Assembly: GCF_029626145.1 (NCBI RefSeq)
Contig: NZ_JARUBJ010000002.1
Location: 1,394,501-1,458,500 of the forward strand
DNA: 64,000 nt
Direction of reading: 5' to 3'
DNA from: Micromonospora sp. WMMD961
Lineage (GTDB): Bacteria > Actinomycetota > Actinomycetes > Mycobacteriales > Micromonosporaceae
In this document: positions 8,175-16,131 of the stretch, piece by piece
Numbering within the stretch: the stretch's first letter is position 1
Layout: each line of letters opens with the position of its first letter
Program-made: the position numbers and the translations under genes
Notes under the pieces: model-generated
The model's input: only the letters and a program-made list of their open reading frames with translations
What the model was told of the DNA's origin: nothing
The model's database searches: none

Positions 8175-8855
8175 GTGATTCAGCTTGAGCAAGTGACGAA
8201 GACGTACCCGAAGGCGTCCCGGCCTTCGCTCGACAACGTGTCCGTCTCGATCGAGAAGGGCGAGTTCGTCTTCTTCATCGGTCCATCCGGCTCCGGCAAG
8301 TCCACGATCATCAAGATGCTGCTGCACGAGGTGGCTCCCAACAAGGGACGCGTCGTCGTCAACGGCAAGGACGTCACGTCGATGCGGTCCTGGAAGCGAC
8401 CCCACTTCCGGCGCTCGATCGGCTGTGTCTTCCAGGACTTCCGGCTGCTGCCGAACCGCACCGCCTACGAGAACGTGGCGTTCGCCCTTGAGGTGATCGG
8501 TAAGACCAAGGCGGTTGCCCGCCGGGTCGTGCCGGAGGTGTTGGAGCTGGTCGGGCTCGGTGGCAAGGAGCACCGTTATCCGCACGAGCTCTCCGGTGGT
8601 GAGCAGCAGCGGGTCGCGGTCGCCCGGGCGTTCGTGAACCGTCCGCTGATCCTGCTGGCGGACGAGCCCACCGGAAACCTGGACCCGGACACCTCGATCG
8701 AGATCATGCGCCTGCTGGACCGGATCAACCGCACCGGCACGACCGTCGTGATGGTCACCCACGACTCCAACATCGTGAACCAGATGCGCCGCCGCGTTGT
8801 CGAGATCGAGAGCGGTCGCATCGTGCGTGACCAGGCCCGCGGCGTCTACGGGTGA
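8175..8855 (+). CDS. ftsE: Cell division ATP-binding protein FtsE
   Basis: A 226-residue ABC ATPase that, with FtsX, controls peptidoglycan hydrolases at the septum. Walker A is at residues 36-44 (GPSGSGKST), the signature is LSGGEQQRVAVARAF, Walker B is LILLADEPTGNLD, and the H-loop is MVTHD. The length is standard for FtsE. The GTG at 8175 gives the canonical start VIQLEQVTKTYP; the longer open frame upstream is not conserved. ftsX follows 67 bases downstream with its own ribosome site, forming the ftsEX operon. Confidence 0.97.
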   Translation: MIQLEQVTKTYPKASRPSLDNVSVSIEKGEFVFFIGPSGSGKSTIIKMLLHEVAPNKGRVVVNGKDVTSMRSWKRPHFRRSIGCVFQDFRLLPNRTAYENVAFALEVIGKTKAVARRVVPEVLELVGLGGKEHRYPHELSGGEQQRVAVARAFVNRPLILLADEPTGNLDPDTSIEIMRLLDRINRTGTTVVMVTHDSNIVNQMRRRVVEIESGRIVRDQARGVYG

Positions 8856-8922
8856 GTCGACGCTCCACCCTTGCGCAGCCTGACGACGAACACCTCATGC
8901 CGGAGACCCGGAGGAAATCCCG

Positions 8923-9798
8923 ATGCGCGTGAAATACGTCCTGTCCGAGGTACTGGTCGGACTGTGGCGCAACGTGACCATGTCCATCGCGATGATCATC
9001 ACGATGGCGGTCTCGCTGACCATGCTCGGCGCCAGCGGTCTCATGTACCGCCAGGTCGACGACATGAAGGACCTCTACTTCAAGAACATCCAGGTCGCGA
9101 TCTTCCTGAACCAGGAGGTGAGTGAGCAGGAGCGCACCGATCTGCAGAGCAAGCTCGACGGTGACCCCCTGGTGAAGGAGGTCATCTACGTCGACAAGGC
9201 CCAGGCGTACGAGCGCTTCAAGACGATGTACCAGGACGCTCCGGACCTGGTGAACGCGGTCAAGCCGGACCAGCTGCCGGAGTCCTTCCGGATCACGTTG
9301 AACAACCCGGAGCAGTACAAGAACATCTACGACCAGTACAAGGAAACCGGCGGCGTCGACGAGATCGTCGACCAGAGCAAACTGCTCGACAAGATCTTCA
9401 ACATCCTCACCTCGATCCAGAACATCGCCCTGGCTGCCGCCATCGTGATGGCGATCGCCGCCCTGCTGCTGGTCGCGAACACCATTCAGGTGGCTGCGTA
9501 CAGCAAGCGGCGTGAGGTCGCCGTCATGAAGCTGGTCGGCGCGTCCAACTGGTTCATCCAGGCGCCGTTCGTGCTCGAGGCGGTGGTGGCCGGTCTGATC
9601 GGCTCGCTGCTCGGTCTCGTGGCCCTGGTCGCGGCGAAGTATCTGCTCTTCGACGGCTCGTTGAGTGCGTTGCAGGGTCTGCTCTCGCCGATCACCTGGG
9701 GCGACATCCTGTTCATCTTCCCGCTGATGGCCGGTGTCGGCGGTCTGGTCAGCGCGGGCACCGCCTGGATCACCCTGCGCTTCTACCTGCGGGTCTAG
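8923..9798 (+). CDS. ftsX: Cell division membrane protein FtsX
   Basis: A 291-residue permease-like partner of FtsE. It has an N-terminal membrane segment (~20-42), a large extracytoplasmic domain (~45-165, with DLVNAVKPDQLPESFRITL) that in relatives binds murein hydrolases such as RipC, and three C-terminal membrane segments within an FtsX domain (AAAIVMAIAALLLVANTIQ, KRREVAVMKLVGASNWFI). The start ATG is preceded by GGAGGAAAT. A hairpin after the stop probably ends the operon. Confidence 0.97.
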   Translation: MRVKYVLSEVLVGLWRNVTMSIAMIITMAVSLTMLGASGLMYRQVDDMKDLYFKNIQVAIFLNQEVSEQERTDLQSKLDGDPLVKEVIYVDKAQAYERFKTMYQDAPDLVNAVKPDQLPESFRITLNNPEQYKNIYDQYKETGGVDEIVDQSKLLDKIFNILTSIQNIALAAAIVMAIAALLLVANTIQVAAYSKRREVAVMKLVGASNWFIQAPFVLEAVVAGLIGSLLGLVALVAAKYLLFDGSLSALQGLLSPITWGDILFIFPLMAGVGGLVSAGTAWITLRFYLRV

Positions 9799-9827
9799 GC
9801 ATCGCACGGGTCGTCCCGTCGTCTCCT

Positions 9828-9874
9828 CAAGGGCCCTTCCGCAGCCGGAAATAAACGGCGCGGGAGGGTCCTTG
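9828..9874 (+). terminator. Degenerate copy of the GGGCCC palindrome, after ftsX
   Basis: Arms caagggcccttccgc (9828-9842) and gcgggagggtccttg (9860-9874) pair along 15 bp with two G-T wobbles. It resembles the perfect copy at 6178-6227 and lies 29 bases after the ftsX stop. Confidence 0.65.
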
Positions 9875-9876
9875 TC

Positions 9877-9948
9877 AATGAGGCTCGTTCGGGCGGCCCT
9901 GACGATGGCACGGCCTGCTCGGCGGCGAGGGCCCGAATAAGCCTCATT
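9877..9948. repeat. 18-bp inverted repeat between ftsX and smpB
   Basis: aatgaggctcgttcgggc (9877-9894) and gcccgaataagcctcatt (9931-9948) are complementary with two mismatches around a 36-nt spacer. A -10-like TAGCAT (9953-9958) follows, so the element lies just upstream of the predicted smpB promoter. Confidence 0.6.
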
Positions 9949-10015
9949 CGGGTAGCATGATCGGTTGTCCGGCCGGGGTGAGCCCGGCCACGACGACGGA
10001 GAGGGGGTGGCGCCG

Positions 10016-10495
10016 ATGCCACGGGAAAAGGGGCGCAAGGTGGTCGCCTCCAACAAGAAGGCACGCCACGACTACGCGATCCTCGACACCTACGAGGCGG
10101 GCATGGCGCTGACCGGCACCGAGGTCAAGTCACTGCGCGCCGGGCGCGCCTCGCTGGTCGACGCGTTCGCCCAGGAGCGCGACGGCGAGTTGTTCCTGCA
10201 CGCCATGCACATCCCCGAATACACCCAGGGCACCTGGACCAACCACGAGCCCCGGCGGACCCGCAAGCTGCTGCTCAACCGGGGTGAGATCGACAAGCTC
10301 GTCGGCAAGACCCGCGAGGGCGGTCTGACGATCGTCCCGTTGCAGGTCTACTTCTCCGACGGCTGGGCCAAGGTGGAGATCGCCCTGGCCAAGGGCAAGA
10401 AGTCGTACGACAAGCGTCAGGACCTCGCCAAGCGGGACGCGGACCGGGAGATCGCCCGGGTGTCCGGTCGGCGCGGCAAGGGCATGGACGACTGA
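10016..10495 (+). CDS. smpB: SsrA-binding protein SmpB
   Basis: A 159-residue small basic protein that binds tmRNA and brings it to stalled ribosomes. The family core is clear: KKARHDYAILDTYEAGMALTGTEVKSLR, then ERDGELFLHAMHIPEY, with the basic C-terminal tail GKKSYDKRQDLAKRDADREI that enters the mRNA channel. The ATG at 10016 is used; a GTG three codons upstream shares the same purine-rich ribosome site (GGAGAGGGGG). The gene for its RNA partner begins 104 bases downstream. Confidence 0.97.
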   Translation: MPREKGRKVVASNKKARHDYAILDTYEAGMALTGTEVKSLRAGRASLVDAFAQERDGELFLHAMHIPEYTQGTWTNHEPRRTRKLLLNRGEIDKLVGKTREGGLTIVPLQVYFSDGWAKVEIALAKGKKSYDKRQDLAKRDADREIARVSGRRGKGMDD

Positions 10496-10599
10496 TTCAT
10501 CCTGTTTGCCCGGGTCGGCGTGCCGGCCCGGGGCTCGGGATGAAAGCTGTTGCGGCAGGCGTTAGTCTTGTCAGTGCCGCCACATCGGCGGCCTGTCGA

Positions 10600-10975
10600 G
10601 GGGGTGACTGGTTTCGACTTCGTACGCAGCGACAGGGGAAGCGAGCCGAGGAAGCCGACGTCGTCTCGAGAATCGGTCGTCGGAAACTTATAAGCGCCAA
10701 GAACACTCGCGCTGACTTCGCTCTCGCCGCCTGAGGCGAGTAGCTAAGTCTGTCGGCCTGGGAACGCCTTCGTCCCAGTAGCCGGCATCAGCTAGAAGGC
10801 TGGCCAATCGGACCCGGTCGCGGGGTCCGTGCGGCGAGATCAATCAGCGACTGGGCCCGTCACACCAACTTGCTCGCGTGAGCGGTGGGGCCGAGTAGAG
10901 GCACAGCGAGCTGCGCTCGGAGAAGCCCTGACAAACCGGCGAAGGACCCGGGTTCGATTCCCGGCACCTCCACCA
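10600..10975 (+). ncRNA. ssrA: Transfer-messenger RNA (tmRNA)
   Basis: A 376-nt one-piece tmRNA. The 5' end GGGGGUG pairs with the 3' CACCUCC (10965-10971), followed by discriminator A and an encoded CCA (10973-10975). The conserved 5' segment gactggtttcgac and the T-arm gggttcgattcccgg are present. The tag frame runs 10696-10734 and encodes AKNTRADFALAA plus a TGA stop, ending in the LAA degron recognised by ClpXP. It rescues stalled ribosomes together with SmpB, encoded immediately upstream. Open frames across this region are spurious. Confidence 0.97.
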
Positions 10976-10982
10976 CCTCGAG

Positions 10983-11016
10983 CGAAGCGCCCCGGCCACC
11001 AGGCCGGGGCGCTTCG
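10983..11016 (+). terminator. Terminator after ssrA
   Basis: Perfect 15-bp stem cgaagcgccccggcc (10983-10997) with loop acca and the complementary arm at 11002-11016, eight bases after the tmRNA 3' end. Confidence 0.85.
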
Positions 11017-11031
11017 TCGTGTCGGAGGTCT

Positions 11032-11037
11032 TACGCT
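11032..11037 (+). promoter_or_regulatory. -10 box of leaderless promoter for the membrane protein at 11045
   Basis: TACGCT lies seven bases before the GTG start, with no ribosome site, matching the pattern at prfB. Confidence 0.5.
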
Positions 11038-11044
11038 GCCTGCT

Positions 11045-11722
11045 GTGACCCACCAGGAGCTGCGCCTGTCGGTCGGCGCGTCACCCGCCCAGCGCACCGT
11101 GGCGGTGCTGTCCGGCGTGTTCGTCGCGACCGTCGGGCTGGCGTTCGTGGCGCTACCCCTGCTCGCCGGCGGGCTGCTGCGTCGGTTGACCGGCCCGGGC
11201 GATCCGTTCGCCTCCTACGAGGAGGCCCGCGATCTCCCGCCGGGCATGCTGCCGCCCGGGCTGAGGGACTCCGCCGGCGGCGCGGACCAGTCCAATCCCG
11301 TCCCGGTCGTCGGGCTGTGCGGCCTGCCGTTCGTCCTGCTCGGCGTCTACCTCGTGCTGCGGGTGCTCCGCACCGCGGCGTGGCTGGACGGCAGCCAGGT
11401 ACGGGTGCGGGGCGCGTTCCGTACCCGCTCCGTCGACCTCGCCACCGCCCGGATCGATGCCGGCGGAGTGCCGCATCGCGAGGTGGGAGACGATGCCCCG
11501 ATGGTCGGGCAGCGGCTGCGGGCCGCCATCACCGCCACCGACCGGGCGAGCGCGCGGCGGGTCACCATTCCGCTGCGCGGCATGGGCCTGGACAGCCTGC
11601 CCCCGTCCGAGCTGCGTGCGTTGGCGGACGCGATCACGACCGGCCGACCGACCGACGGGCGCGACGACGGTGCGCATGCCGTCGCCGTCCAACTGCACCG
11701 CCTGGCGGCGCACCCCCGCTAG
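11045..11722 (+). CDS. Two-helix membrane protein of unknown function
   Basis: A 225-residue protein with two hydrophobic segments: TVAVLSGVFVATVGLAFVAL (~20-42) and VPVVGLCGLPFVLLGVYLVL (~85-110). A C-terminal beta-rich domain follows (LDGSQVRVRGAFRTRSVDLATARID), resembling the membrane-anchored PH-like domains common in actinobacteria. No catalytic motif is visible. The GTG at 11045 is set by a leaderless -10 box; the longer open frame upstream overlaps tmRNA and is rejected. Confidence 0.7.
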   Translation: MTHQELRLSVGASPAQRTVAVLSGVFVATVGLAFVALPLLAGGLLRRLTGPGDPFASYEEARDLPPGMLPPGLRDSAGGADQSNPVPVVGLCGLPFVLLGVYLVLRVLRTAAWLDGSQVRVRGAFRTRSVDLATARIDAGGVPHREVGDDAPMVGQRLRAAITATDRASARRVTIPLRGMGLDSLPPSELRALADAITTGRPTDGRDDGAHAVAVQLHRLAAHPR

Positions 11723-11872
11723 ACCGGCGGTACCGGCACCCCGGCTGTGGCCGCTGATACGGGTGGGCTTCTTGTGGTGCCCGGTGCAGATGAGTCGAAT
11801 CGTGGCCCTGGACAGGGCGGGCCGGGCAGGCTCACCATCGCGTTATGGGATAGCAGCGTCGCGGGAGGTGCC

Positions 11873-12370
11873 ATGGTCACCGGTCCGGTCCAGCAGCCGT
11901 CACTCGTCGCCCGGCCGCGTGCGGCGCACCCCGTCGATCCGCATCCCATCGGGTTACCCGGTGAGCCCCGCCCGGCCGGGCTCTCCGGCGACGTGCACGC
12001 CTTCGGCCGGGCCGTCGCCGTCGCCACCACCGAGCCGTGCTGGCGCGAGGAGGTCCTGCTGCGGCTGCGTCCGGTGCGGCGGGGCTTCGCCGAGCACGTC
12101 CGGGTCACCGAGGGCCCCGCAGGCCTCTACCGGGAGCTGCTCACCCAGTCGCCGCGGCTGGAGCACGGGGTGCGGTTGCTGACCCGGGAGCACGCGGCGA
12201 TCGTGGCCACGCTCCTCGCGGTTCAGCGGATCGCCGAGCAGGCCGAGGCGCACCCGGACGAGCTGCGGCATCGAGCCGGGCACCTGCTGCGGAAGTTGGC
12301 CCGGCACCGGCGACGCGGCGCGGACCTCCTCTGGGAGGCGTACCAGACGGATCTGGGCGGCGAGACCTGA
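11873..12370 (+). CDS. Conserved helical protein, possibly hemerythrin-like
   Basis: A 165-residue protein with a flexible first 45 residues and then an all-helical region with regularly placed His and Glu residues: FAEHVRVTE, LTREHAAI, LARHRRRGADLLWEAY. The closing segment RGADLLWEAYQTDLGGE is reminiscent of actinobacterial proteins labelled hemerythrin-domain, in which such residues bind a di-iron centre; here that is only a suggestion. The ATG at 11873 has GGGAGGTG upstream. The next gene, a lipoprotein, starts 46 bases downstream and may be co-transcribed. Confidence 0.6.
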   Translation: MVTGPVQQPSLVARPRAAHPVDPHPIGLPGEPRPAGLSGDVHAFGRAVAVATTEPCWREEVLLRLRPVRRGFAEHVRVTEGPAGLYRELLTQSPRLEHGVRLLTREHAAIVATLLAVQRIAEQAEAHPDELRHRAGHLLRKLARHRRRGADLLWEAYQTDLGGET

Positions 12371-12416
12371 GCCCGCGTCGGGGAACCAGGGCGTCGGTGG
12401 CCGCGTCGAACCGGTC

Positions 12417-13367
12417 ATGCGTCGACCGGTCCTGCTGCTCGTGCTCCCGTTGCTACTGGTGGCGGGCTGTGCCCCCACCCGTGCGGATCTGTTCGACGGT
12501 CCCAGCGACCCCCAGCGTGCCGAAGCCTTCGACCAGCGGGCCGCCCAGGTCGCCGAGGCGTGGCAGCCCGGCCCGGACTGGCGCACGGGGTACGTCCCCC
12601 TGCAGGGGCCGACAGTGCTCACCGGTGACCCGCGCTTCACTCCCGACACCGAGGCGGCGTTTCGGGCCGGCTGGTACCGGGCGCAGGTCCCGATTCCGCC
12701 CACCCGGGTCGGCGGTGAGATCCGGTTCCCGGACGGCCGGCTGACACTGCCGCTGGTCAGCGCCGCCGAGGCGTACCGTCAGCTCGACCAGGGCGACCCG
12801 CTGCCCTGCCCGGGGCGACCGAAGCGACCCGGCCTGCCCACCCCCGGCGGCCCCACCGTCGAACCCGGGCCGGACGGTTGGACCACCAGCACGCCGCAGA
12901 CCGCCTGCCTCTCGCTCACCGTCACCGGGGTCAACCTCGGCACCGTGCCGGTCCGCACGAGCCGGGGTGAGGCGCAGGTCCCGGCCTGGCTGTTCGACGT
13001 CGAGGAGCTGGCCACCCCGGTCGCGCGGCTCGCCGTCGCACCCACGGCGGTGGGTGCGGTGCCCGAACCCACAGCGCCGGCCGGGCCGCTGCCGGACGGG
13101 TTGGTGGCCGCCCAGGACCTCGCGGCGGTCGACGGCACCCGGTTGACGGTTCGGCTCGGCGTCGGTGCCTGCGACACCGCGATCACGCCGCTGGTGAGGG
13201 AACGGCCGGACGTCGTGGTGGTCGGTGGCAGCGTCACCCGATCCGCCGGCGAGTGCATCGCGCTGCTCAAGGTGCAACCGGTCACCGTCACCCTCGCGGC
13301 GCCGCTGGGCGCCCGCCCGGTGCTCGACGTGTTCACCGGCGCTGCACTGTCGATCGCGTCGCGCTGA
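12417..13367 (+). CDS. Secreted lipoprotein of unknown function
   Basis: A 316-residue protein with a classical lipoprotein signal peptide: MRRPVLLLVLPLLLVAGC, lipobox LVAGC with Cys18 as lipidation site. The mature part is Pro-rich and contains three or four Cys residues that could form disulfides (CPGRP, ACLSLTV, GACDTA, GECIALL). It is probably anchored to the outer face of the cell membrane. No enzymatic family was recognised. It ends ten bases from the convergent benzoylformate-decarboxylase-like gene. Confidence 0.75.
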   Translation: MRRPVLLLVLPLLLVAGCAPTRADLFDGPSDPQRAEAFDQRAAQVAEAWQPGPDWRTGYVPLQGPTVLTGDPRFTPDTEAAFRAGWYRAQVPIPPTRVGGEIRFPDGRLTLPLVSAAEAYRQLDQGDPLPCPGRPKRPGLPTPGGPTVEPGPDGWTTSTPQTACLSLTVTGVNLGTVPVRTSRGEAQVPAWLFDVEELATPVARLAVAPTAVGAVPEPTAPAGPLPDGLVAAQDLAAVDGTRLTVRLGVGACDTAITPLVRERPDVVVVGGSVTRSAGECIALLKVQPVTVTLAAPLGARPVLDVFTGAALSIASR

Positions 13368-13376
13368 CCGTGCGGC

Positions 13377-14972
13377 TCAGAGGATGCTCGGCACGTCGGT
13401 GCTGATCGGTACGGGCAACACGGTGGGTCGGTCGGCCCGCAACCCGGCGGCGAGCGCGACGCCGAGCTGGTCGGGGGTCTCCACCACCTCGGTCGCGCAG
13501 CCGTATCCGGCCGCGATCGCGATGATGTCCAAGCCGGGCAGGTCCAGGCCGGGCACCCCGGGAGTGTCCTTCAGCTCGGCGAACGCCTTGAGGATCGCGT
13601 ACTGCTTGTTGACCGGGACGACGACCACCACCGGCAGGGCGAGACGCGCGGCGGTCCACAGCGCCTGTACCGAGTAGTGGAACGAGCCGTCACCGATCAC
13701 CGCCACCACCGGTCGCCCACGCCCGGTGTCCCGCTCGGCGAGGGCCACCCCGATCGCGGCCGGCAGGCCGTAGCCGAGACCGCCACTGGCCATCGTGAAG
13801 TACGACGCCGGGCGGTTGACCCGGAGCTGGCGGCGCAGCGCGGACAGATTGGAGGGTGACTCCTGGACCAGCACGCCGTCCGTCGGCCAGTGCGCGGCCA
13901 GCGCGGCGAACAGGGCGTCGGCGCTCAGCGGGGTGGTGACCTCGGGCGGCGCCGGTGCCGCCCGCGGCGCGGGCGGTGGCCGGTCGGCCGGTGGCACCCG
14001 TTCGGCCAGCGCGGCCAGGGTCAACCCCGGGTCGCCGAGCAGGCTGTCCCCGACCGGGGCGCGGGCGGCCTCGTCGGGGTCGTCGGTGACGTGGAGCAGC
14101 CGGGCGCCGTCGGGGAGGTGCCCGCCGGGCACGTACGGGTAGTAGCGGAACACCGGCGCGCCGACGACCAGCACCGTGTCGTGGCCACGCAGCGCGTCGG
14201 CCAGCGGCCCGATCGCGTACGGCAGCACCCCGCGGAAGTGCGGGTGGTCCTCGGGGAACACGGCCCGCTCGGGGGCGGGGGCCGACCAGACCGGTGCGGC
14301 CAGCCGCTCGGCCAGCGCGACCGCGGTCGACCAACTCCCGGAGCGGTCCACCCCCGGGCCGTACACCAGCACCGGGTTGCGGCTGCCGGCGAGGATCCGG
14401 GCGAACTCGTCCAACCGCTCCGGGTCCGGTGCGAAGCGGGTGGCCACCGAACGTGGCGCGGGCGGTGGGTCGGCCGGCTGGGCCCAGTCGTCCATCGGCA
14501 GCGAGAGGAAGACCGGGCCGGCGGGTGGTTGCACCGCTGTCGCGTACGCCCGCAGCACCGCCGCCGGGATGTCCTGCGCCCGCGCGGGCTCGTAGGCCCA
14601 CTTGACGTACGGCTGGGGCAGCTCGGTGGGGCGACGGTTGGTCAGTCGGGGTTCGAGCAGCAGCATCTCCCGGGTCTGCTGGCCGGCGCTGACGATCAGC
14701 GGGGTCTTGTTGTGCCAGGCGGTGACCAGGTTGCCCATGCCGTTGCCGGTGCCCGGCGCGGTGTGCAGGTTGACGTGGGCAGGCGCACCGCTGGCCTGGG
14801 CGTACCCGTCGGCCATCGCCACCGCGGTCGCCTCGTGCAGCGCGTGGACGTAGTGGAAGTCGGCGGGGAAGTCCTGGAGGAACGGCTCCTCGGTAGAGCC
14901 GGGGTTGCCGAAGACCGTGGTCATGCCGAGGGTGCGGAGCACGTCGTACGTCGCGTCCCGGACCGTTGCCAT
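13377..14972 (-). CDS. mdlC: Benzoylformate decarboxylase-like ThDP enzyme
   Basis: A 531-residue thiamine-diphosphate enzyme close to benzoylformate decarboxylase (phenylglyoxylate to benzaldehyde + CO2). The N-terminus aligns position by position with P. putida MdlC: Ser26 (FGNPGSTEEPF), Glu47 (the ThDP-activating Glu, ALHEATAV) and His70 (VNLHTAPGTGN). The C-terminal ThDP/Mg motif begins GDGSFHYSVQALW. The second active-site His of MdlC (His281, in FRYHQY) is replaced by Tyr278 (FRYYPY). The ATG at 14972 follows GGAGG; a few residues can be added upstream. It could make or use an aryl-2-oxoacid, which is noteworthy beside the 2-hydroxyacid oxidase at 21.0-22.0 kb. Confidence 0.8.
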   Translation of the reverse strand: MATVRDATYDVLRTLGMTTVFGNPGSTEEPFLQDFPADFHYVHALHEATAVAMADGYAQASGAPAHVNLHTAPGTGNGMGNLVTAWHNKTPLIVSAGQQTREMLLLEPRLTNRRPTELPQPYVKWAYEPARAQDIPAAVLRAYATAVQPPAGPVFLSLPMDDWAQPADPPPAPRSVATRFAPDPERLDEFARILAGSRNPVLVYGPGVDRSGSWSTAVALAERLAAPVWSAPAPERAVFPEDHPHFRGVLPYAIGPLADALRGHDTVLVVGAPVFRYYPYVPGGHLPDGARLLHVTDDPDEAARAPVGDSLLGDPGLTLAALAERVPPADRPPPAPRAAPAPPEVTTPLSADALFAALAAHWPTDGVLVQESPSNLSALRRQLRVNRPASYFTMASGGLGYGLPAAIGVALAERDTGRGRPVVAVIGDGSFHYSVQALWTAARLALPVVVVVPVNKQYAILKAFAELKDTPGVPGLDLPGLDIIAIAAGYGCATEVVETPDQLGVALAAGLRADRPTVLPVPISTDVPSIL

Positions 14973-15329
14973 CGCCACCCGCCTCCGCGTCGCGGGCACG
15001 GACGACCATGGTCACCCTCCCGATCAGCCGAATCTATCGGGATGTGACGGACCTTTCGGGCGTTTCTCCACCGACTGTGGCCAAGAGCATCGATCACCAG
15101 GAGCTTCGTCGTCGGGGCTGTCGAATCTCCGTCTTAACTGTCCGATCACCTGCCGGTCAGACCTTAGCCAGCGCCCGGGACGCAGGCTATGGTGCCAGGC
15201 ATGGCGTTGACAGCGCGGTCGATCCCGGCGCCCCGGTCGGATCCGGCAGATGACCGATCCCCGGCGCGGGCTCACGGTTGATGGGTGTGTGGGATGCAGG
15301 GAGAGGGCCAGGCGATCGGCGGACGGGCG
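14973..15329. other. Divergent intergenic region, with a possible 26-codon ORF
   Basis: About 350 bases between the decarboxylase and yqgE-like genes. A 26-codon frame (15201-15281, starting MALTARSIPAPRSD) begins seven bases after a TATGGT box (15188-15193), the leaderless pattern used elsewhere in this window. It may be a leader peptide or may mark the true transcription start of the downstream gene. Nothing else was recognised. Confidence 0.35.
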
Positions 15330-15884
15330 ATGGAGTCGATGACCGGGCGGCTGCTGGTCGCGACTCCGGCGCTCAAGGACCCGAACTTCGACCGTACGGT
15401 GGTGCTGCTGGTCGCCCACGAGCCGGGCGGTGCGCTCGGCGTGGTGTTGAACCGCGCCACTGAGGTGCCGGTGGCCGACGTGCTCGGCGACTGGAGTGAC
15501 CTGGCCCGCCACCCGGCGGTGCTGTTCGAGGGCGGCCCGGTGCAGCCCGACTCGGCCATCTGCCTGGCCCGCATGCGACACCCGATGCGTCGGCTCAAGG
15601 GCTTCCACCAGGTCTCCGGGGCGGTCGGCACGATCGACCTCTCGGTCGATCCGGAGCGGCTGAGGGAGGGCATCGGCGGCATCCGGGTCTTCGCCGGCTA
15701 CTCGGGCTGGGGCGGCGGCCAGTTGGAGCAGGAGATCGCCGACGGTTCCTGGTTCGTGCTGGACGCGCTGCCCGGTGACGCCTTCGTCGACCGGCCCGAC
15801 GACCTGTGGCCGATGGTGCTGCGCCGGCAGGGCGGGATGATGGCCGCCGTCGCGCACTTCCCCCCGGACGTGGCGCTCAACTGA
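15330..15884 (+). CDS. YqgE/AlgH (UPF0301) family protein
   Basis: A 184-residue protein of the YqgE/AlgH family, a widely conserved cytoplasmic fold of uncertain function. Characteristic motifs are present: GRLLVATPALKDPNFDRTVVLL, LGVVLNRATEVPV, FEGGPVQPD, and GYSGWGGGQLEQEI. The ATG at 15330 (MESMTGRLL) is chosen for family fit. ATG 15294 and GTG 15285 are alternatives, and no start has a strong ribosome site. The tRNA-Ala gene follows with its own promoter. Confidence 0.88.
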   Translation: MESMTGRLLVATPALKDPNFDRTVVLLVAHEPGGALGVVLNRATEVPVADVLGDWSDLARHPAVLFEGGPVQPDSAICLARMRHPMRRLKGFHQVSGAVGTIDLSVDPERLREGIGGIRVFAGYSGWGGGQLEQEIADGSWFVLDALPGDAFVDRPDDLWPMVLRRQGGMMAAVAHFPPDVALN

Positions 15885-15910
15885 CCCGGCTCGGCAAGGG
15901 ACCCCGCGAG

Positions 15911-15939
15911 ATGACCATGCCGGCCGGTCTGTGTATAGT
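15911..15939 (+). promoter_or_regulatory. Promoter of tRNA-Ala
   Basis: ATGACC (15911-15916), 17-bp gap, TATAGT (15934-15939), 34 bases before the mature tRNA 5' end. The -10 is close to consensus, fitting a strong stable-RNA promoter. Confidence 0.65.
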
Positions 15940-15972
15940 TTCCCAGTGCCCGGGCGACCGGGACGACAGCAA

Positions 15973-16045
15973 GGGGCCGTGGCGCAGCTGGTAGCGCACC
16001 ACACTGGCAGTGTGGGGGTCAGGGGTTCGAGTCCCCTCGGCTCCA
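15973..16045 (+). tRNA. tRNA-Ala (anticodon GGC)
   Basis: A complete cloverleaf of 73 nt. Acceptor GGGGCCG pairs with CGGCTCC (16038-16044), discriminator A. The D-arm is GCGC/GCGC, the anticodon stem CCACA/TGTGG with loop CTGGCAG, giving anticodon GGC at 16006-16008, and the T-arm AGGGG-TTCGAGT-CCCCT. CCA is not encoded (CC then T). It decodes GCC/GCU alanine codons. Confidence 0.97.
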
Positions 16046-16062
16046 CCTTGTTGCACAGCAGG

Positions 16063-16108
16063 TCAGCGGCTTAGTCGGAGAACATCGGCTAGGCCGCTGA
16101 TTGTTTTT
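16063..16108 (+). terminator. Rho-independent terminator after tRNA-Ala
   Basis: Arms tcagcggcttag (16063-16074) and ctaggccgctga (16089-16100) form a 12-bp stem with one wobble, followed by ttgttttt. This is the most classical terminator in the window. Confidence 0.9.
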
Positions 16109-16131
16109 GCGGTCCTGGGCGCGACCAGCGC

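Noticed and set aside
10540..10734. A 64-codon protein gene overlapping ssrA
   Set aside because: It is the tmRNA tag frame read through non-coding RNA; only the last 12 codons are translated, as the tag.
15973..16045. tRNA-Ala as the attachment site of an integrated island
   Set aside because: No integrase gene and no repeat of the tRNA 3' end were found downstream; the tRNA has its own promoter and terminator.
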